Shown here piece after piece: positions 6,126-8,463 of a DNA stretch of 8,463 nt; within the stretch, counting starts at the first letter, position 1, and every line of letters begins with the position of its first letter. Position numbers and translations under genes: made by a program. Under the pieces are notes generated by a model that saw nothing but the letters and a program-made list of their open reading frames with translations, ran no database searches and was not told the origin of the DNA. The stretch lies in contig JBEPTZ010000162.1 of assembly GCA_041691815.1 (NCBI GenBank), positions 1 through 8,463 on the forward strand, written 5' to 3'. Source of the stretch: 70-18 sp041691815 (GTDB lineage: Bacteria > Pseudomonadota > Alphaproteobacteria > Acetobacterales > Acetobacteraceae).

Positions 6126-6149
6126 CCGCCGGCGCATCGATGCCGGCGG
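6126..6149 (+). repeat. Inverted repeat in the leader of the TRAP binding-protein gene
   Basis: CCGCCGGC (6126-6133) and GCCGGCGG (6142-6149) form a perfect 8-bp stem around an 8-base loop containing the palindrome ATCGAT. The stem ends 8 bases before the Shine-Dalgarno of dctP. No T-tract follows, so it is not an intrinsic terminator. It could be an mRNA leader hairpin or a protein-binding site. The rest of the 117-base gap shows no promoter I can defend. Confidence 0.45.
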
Positions 6150-6157
6150 CATACATG

Positions 6158-6164
6158 AAGGAGA
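6158..6164 (+). promoter_or_regulatory. Strong ribosome binding site of dctP
   Basis: AAGGAGA ends 8 bases before the ATG at 6173. It selects this start over an in-frame ATG at 6140, which would place the Shine-Dalgarno inside the coding region and add an unsuitable extension in front of the signal peptide. Confidence 0.85.
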
Positions 6165-6172
6165 CGCCCAGC

Positions 6173-7294
6173 ATGGAACGACGCCGTCTGATCAGCACCG
6201 CCGCGATCGGTGGGGTTGCCGCGAGTGCCATGGCAGCCGCCCTGCCCCGCCCGGCGATCGCCCAGAGCATGCCCGAGATCAAGTGGCGCATGCCGTCGAG
6301 CTTCCCGAAAAGCCTGGACACGCTGTTCGGCGGCGCCGAGCGGGTGGCCAGGCAGGTCTCCGACCTCACCGACGGCAAGTTCCAGATCCGACCGTTCGCG
6401 GCCGGCGAGATCGTGCCGGCACTGGCGGTGCTGGATGCGGTGCAGAACGGCACCGTGGAGATGGGCCAGAGCACCAGCTACTATTATGTCGGCAAAGACC
6501 CGACCTTCGCCTTCGGCACCACCATGCCGTTCGGCTTCAACGCCCGCCAGCAGCAGGCCTGGATGCGCTTTGGCGGTGGCATCGAGCTGATGAACGGCTT
6601 TCTCAAGGACTATAATGTCCTGTCGATCAACGCCGGCAACACCGGCACCCAGATGGGCGGCTGGTTCCGCAAGGAGATCAAGACCCTCGAGGACGTCAAG
6701 GGGCTGAAGTTCCGCATCGCCGGGATCGCCGGGCAGATATTCTCCCGCATGGGCGCGGTGCCGCAGCAGGTTGCCGCCGCCGACATCTACCCGGCGCTGG
6801 AGAAGGGCACCATCGACGCCGTCGAATTCGTCGGCCCGTACGATGACGAGAAGCTCGGCTTCTACAAGGTCGCCAAATACTACTACTACCCCGGCTGGTG
6901 GGAGGGGAACGCACAGCTGCAGATGTATGTGAACCTCGACAAGTGGAACGCACTGCCGAAGTCCTACCAGGCGGCGCTGGAGATGGCCTGCGCCGAGACC
7001 AATCTGTGGACGATGGCGAAATACGATGCGCAGAACCCGGCGGCGTTGCGCCGGCTGGTCGCCAATGGCACCCAGTTGCGCCCATTCTCGCGCGACATGA
7101 TGCAGGAGGCCTATAAGATCTCGTTCGAGCTGTACGACGAACTGGCGGCGAAGAACCCGAAATTCAAGAAAATCTATGATTCGTGGAAGGCATTCCGCGA
7201 GGACGAATATCTGTGGTTCCGGGTGGGCGAGAACACCTTCGACAACTTCGTCTATTCGCAAAGCGCCATGGAGGCGCGGGCGAAGCAGAAATAA
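6173..7294 (+). CDS. dctP: TRAP transporter periplasmic substrate-binding protein, DctP family, TakP-like
   Basis: This extracytoplasmic solute receptor of a tripartite ATP-independent periplasmic transporter has 373 residues. It starts with an export signal: basic ERRRLIS (2-8, compatible with the Tat motif), a hydrophobic stretch (about 9-25) and Ala-x-Ala cleavage near PAIA-Q (28-31). Mature features are the family block NAGNTGTQMGGWFRKEI (153-169), GLKFRIAG (177-184) with Arg181 as the conserved carboxylate-binding arginine, AAADIYPALEKGTIDAVE (201-218), GPYDDEKLGF (221-230) and YYYYPGWWEG (236-245). As I recall, these closely resemble Rhodobacter sphaeroides TakP, which binds 2-oxo acids with a sodium ion. 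A mono- or 2-oxo carboxylate is thus the likely ligand, but this is inference. The membrane partner DctM is convergent rather than downstream, and a terminator follows this gene. Confidence 0.95.
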   Translation: MERRRLISTAAIGGVAASAMAAALPRPAIAQSMPEIKWRMPSSFPKSLDTLFGGAERVARQVSDLTDGKFQIRPFAAGEIVPALAVLDAVQNGTVEMGQSTSYYYVGKDPTFAFGTTMPFGFNARQQQAWMRFGGGIELMNGFLKDYNVLSINAGNTGTQMGGWFRKEIKTLEDVKGLKFRIAGIAGQIFSRMGAVPQQVAAADIYPALEKGTIDAVEFVGPYDDEKLGFYKVAKYYYYPGWWEGNAQLQMYVNLDKWNALPKSYQAALEMACAETNLWTMAKYDAQNPAALRRLVANGTQLRPFSRDMMQEAYKISFELYDELAAKNPKFKKIYDSWKAFREDEYLWFRVGENTFDNFVYSQSAMEARAKQK

Positions 7295-7317
7295 GCTGCT
7301 CGGCCCTCGCGCCAACC

Positions 7318-7347
7318 AGGCCGGACCCTTCGGGGTCCGGCCTTTTT
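7318..7347 (+). terminator. Rho-independent terminator after dctP
   Basis: A perfect 11-bp stem, AGGCCGGACCC (7318-7328) and GGGTCCGGCCT (7333-7343), is closed by a TTCG tetraloop in the extra-stable C(UUCG)G context, and a run of five T begins at 7343. It lies 23 bases after the dctP stop. No A-tract precedes the stem, so it should act on the plus strand only and not stop the convergent dctM transcript efficiently. Confidence 0.93.
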
Positions 7348-7358
7348 ATTGTCGGACG

Positions 7359-7386
7359 CTACTGGAAGCTGCCCCTACTGGAAGCT
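7359..7386. repeat. Short tandem duplication at the dctM stop codon
   Basis: CTACTGGAAGCT occurs at 7359-7370 and again at 7375-7386, a 16-base period with 12 identical bases. On the minus strand the upstream copy encodes the last residues Ser-Phe-Gln and the TAG stop of dctM. The second copy falls just beyond the stop. This looks like a slippage duplication of the gene's 3' end. Confidence 0.7.
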
Positions 7387-8463
7387 CACGGGTGGCGGCT
7401 CGTCACCGCCCACCGCATCCGGCGTCGGGATGTTGATCTGCACCTTCGCCGGGTCGAGGCCGGTGCGGTGATCCAGTTCGCCGGTCACCATCACCGGGAA
7501 GGCCAGCACCAGCCCAACCATGATGACCTGCAGGCAGACGAACGGAATCGCCCCCTGGTAGATCTGCCAGGTGCTGACCGGCGGCATCCGGCGGCCGGTG
7601 ACGCGGTCGGTATATTCCTCGGCCGGCGCCACGCTGCGCAGATAGAACAGCGCGAAACCGAACGGCGGGTGCAGGAACGAGGTCTGCATGTTGACACTCA
7701 GCAGCACGCCGAACCAGATCAGGTCGATGCCCAGCTTCTCGGCGGCCGGCGCCAGCAGCGGCACCAGGATGAACGCCAGTTCGAAGAAATCGAGAAAGAA
7801 CGCCAGCACGAACACCAGCAGGTTGACCACCAGCAGGAAGCCGATCTGGCCGCCGGGCAACCCGGTCAGCAGATGCTCCACCCAGAGATCACCGTTCACC
7901 GCGCGGAAGATCAGGCTGAACACCGTGGAGCCGACCAGGATGAACACCACGAAGCTGGACAGCTTGGCGGTGGTGTCCAGCGCCTGGCGCAGCAACGTCC
8001 ATGACAGCCGGCGGCGGGCCAGCGCCAGCGCCAGCGCGCCGGCGGCGCCCATCGCGCCGCCCTCGGTCGGTGTCGCGATCCCCATGAAGATGGTGCCGAG
8101 CACCAGGAAGATCAGCAGCAGCGGCGGCAACATCGTGGTGAACACCCGCCACAACAGCCGCCAGCCGTGCAGGGTGCGGGCCGCCAGCGGCAGCGCCGGC
8201 GCCATCGAGGGCCTCACGATGGCGACCACGCCGACAATCCCGGCGTAGAGCAGGGTCAGCACCAGGCCGGGGATCAGCGCGCCGGCATACATGTCGCCGA
8301 CCGAGCGGCCCAACTGGTCGGCCATCACGATCAGCACCAGGCTGGGCGGGATGATCTGCGCCAGCGTGCCCGAGGCGGCGATGACGCCGGCCGCCAGCCG
8401 CGCATCATAGCCATAGCGCAGCATGATCGGCAGCGAGATCAGCCCCATCGAGATCACCGAGGC
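7375..8463 (-). CDS. dctM: TRAP transporter large permease, DctM subunit (partial, N-terminus beyond window)
   Basis: This is the C-terminal part (362 codons visible) of the large membrane subunit that energises TRAP uptake with the sodium or proton gradient. The frame is open through the right edge (Ala-Ser-Val-Ile-Ser-Met...), so the true start lies outside. Landmarks include LRYGYDARLAAGVIAASGTLAQIIPPSLVLIV, the DctM glycine/proline-rich block, at the N-terminal side of the visible part. Further on come GRSVGDMYAGALIPG, GIATPTEGGAMGAAG, and the C-terminal signature NMQTSFLHPPFGFALFYLRSVAP followed by a last membrane segment and a hydrophilic tail. Multiple hydrophobic helices cover the protein. 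The small DctQ subunit is not in the window and would be expected upstream, beyond the right edge. The gene converges on dctP with 80 bases between stops. It is probably the partner of that receptor, by proximity. Confidence 0.95.
   Translation of the reverse strand, partial: ASVISMGLISLPIMLRYGYDARLAAGVIAASGTLAQIIPPSLVLIVMADQLGRSVGDMYAGALIPGLVLTLLYAGIVGVVAIVRPSMAPALPLAARTLHGWRLLWRVFTTMLPPLLLIFLVLGTIFMGIATPTEGGAMGAAGALALALARRRLSWTLLRQALDTTAKLSSFVVFILVGSTVFSLIFRAVNGDLWVEHLLTGLPGGQIGFLLVVNLLVFVLAFFLDFFELAFILVPLLAPAAEKLGIDLIWFGVLLSVNMQTSFLHPPFGFALFYLRSVAPAEEYTDRVTGRRMPPVSTWQIYQGAIPFVCLQVIMVGLVLAFPVMVTGELDHRTGLDPAKVQINIPTPDAVGGDEPPPVSFQ

Noticed and set aside
4439..7315. A 958-codon minus-strand open frame antisense to the transporter and dctP
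   Set aside because: It runs opposite two well-supported genes. Its translation is a low-complexity His/Arg/Gln/Gly/Asp mixture with no recognisable domain, as expected for the antisense frame of G+C-rich coding DNA.
1..8463. CRISPR array, tRNA, rRNA or insertion sequence
   Set aside because: I looked for regularly spaced repeats, tRNA-like arms and transposase motifs on both strands and saw none.

Overview
The window looks like part of the chromosome of a G+C-rich proteobacterium. An alphaproteobacterium, perhaps in or near Acetobacteraceae, is my best guess, based on protein style, heavy third-position G/C use and an A+T-rich stem-loop element at the left edge. No rRNA, tRNA, CRISPR array, transposase or phage gene is visible. 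Only the first ~146 bases depart from the G+C-rich composition.

Layout from left to right: positions 1-146 are non-coding as far as I can tell and hold two inverted repeats. Positions 147-4631 carry a tightly packed minus-strand unit of five genes, transcribed right to left. It starts with an M20-family amidohydrolase resembling AbgB (p-aminobenzoyl-glutamate hydrolase subunit B), followed by a VOC/bleomycin-resistance-like protein read from a TTG start that overlaps the hydrolase stop. Next come a cytosolic Asp-box (BNR) beta-propeller protein, a MoaD/ThiS-type ubiquitin-like protein ending in Gly-Gly that overlaps the propeller gene by one base, and a class I/II PLP-dependent aminotransferase.

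A short intergenic region (4632-4741) contains an odd-centred palindrome and a 10-bp direct repeat. It separates this unit from a divergent plus-strand gene for an ArsB/NhaD/SLC13-type membrane transporter. Downstream on the same strand is a TRAP transporter periplasmic binding protein (DctP/TakP-like) with a strong ribosome binding site, ending in a textbook UUCG-loop terminator. Facing it on the minus strand is the 3' part of the TRAP large permease (DctM). It runs off the right edge, and DctQ is not in the window.

A working model is a scavenging locus: uptake systems for organic acids or amide conjugates, a hydrolase releasing an amino acid, and an aminotransferase converting it. This is inference. 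The least understood part is the translationally coupled Asp-box propeller / sulfur-carrier-like pair next to the aminotransferase. I recall similar pairs in other proteobacterial genomes and know no established function for them.
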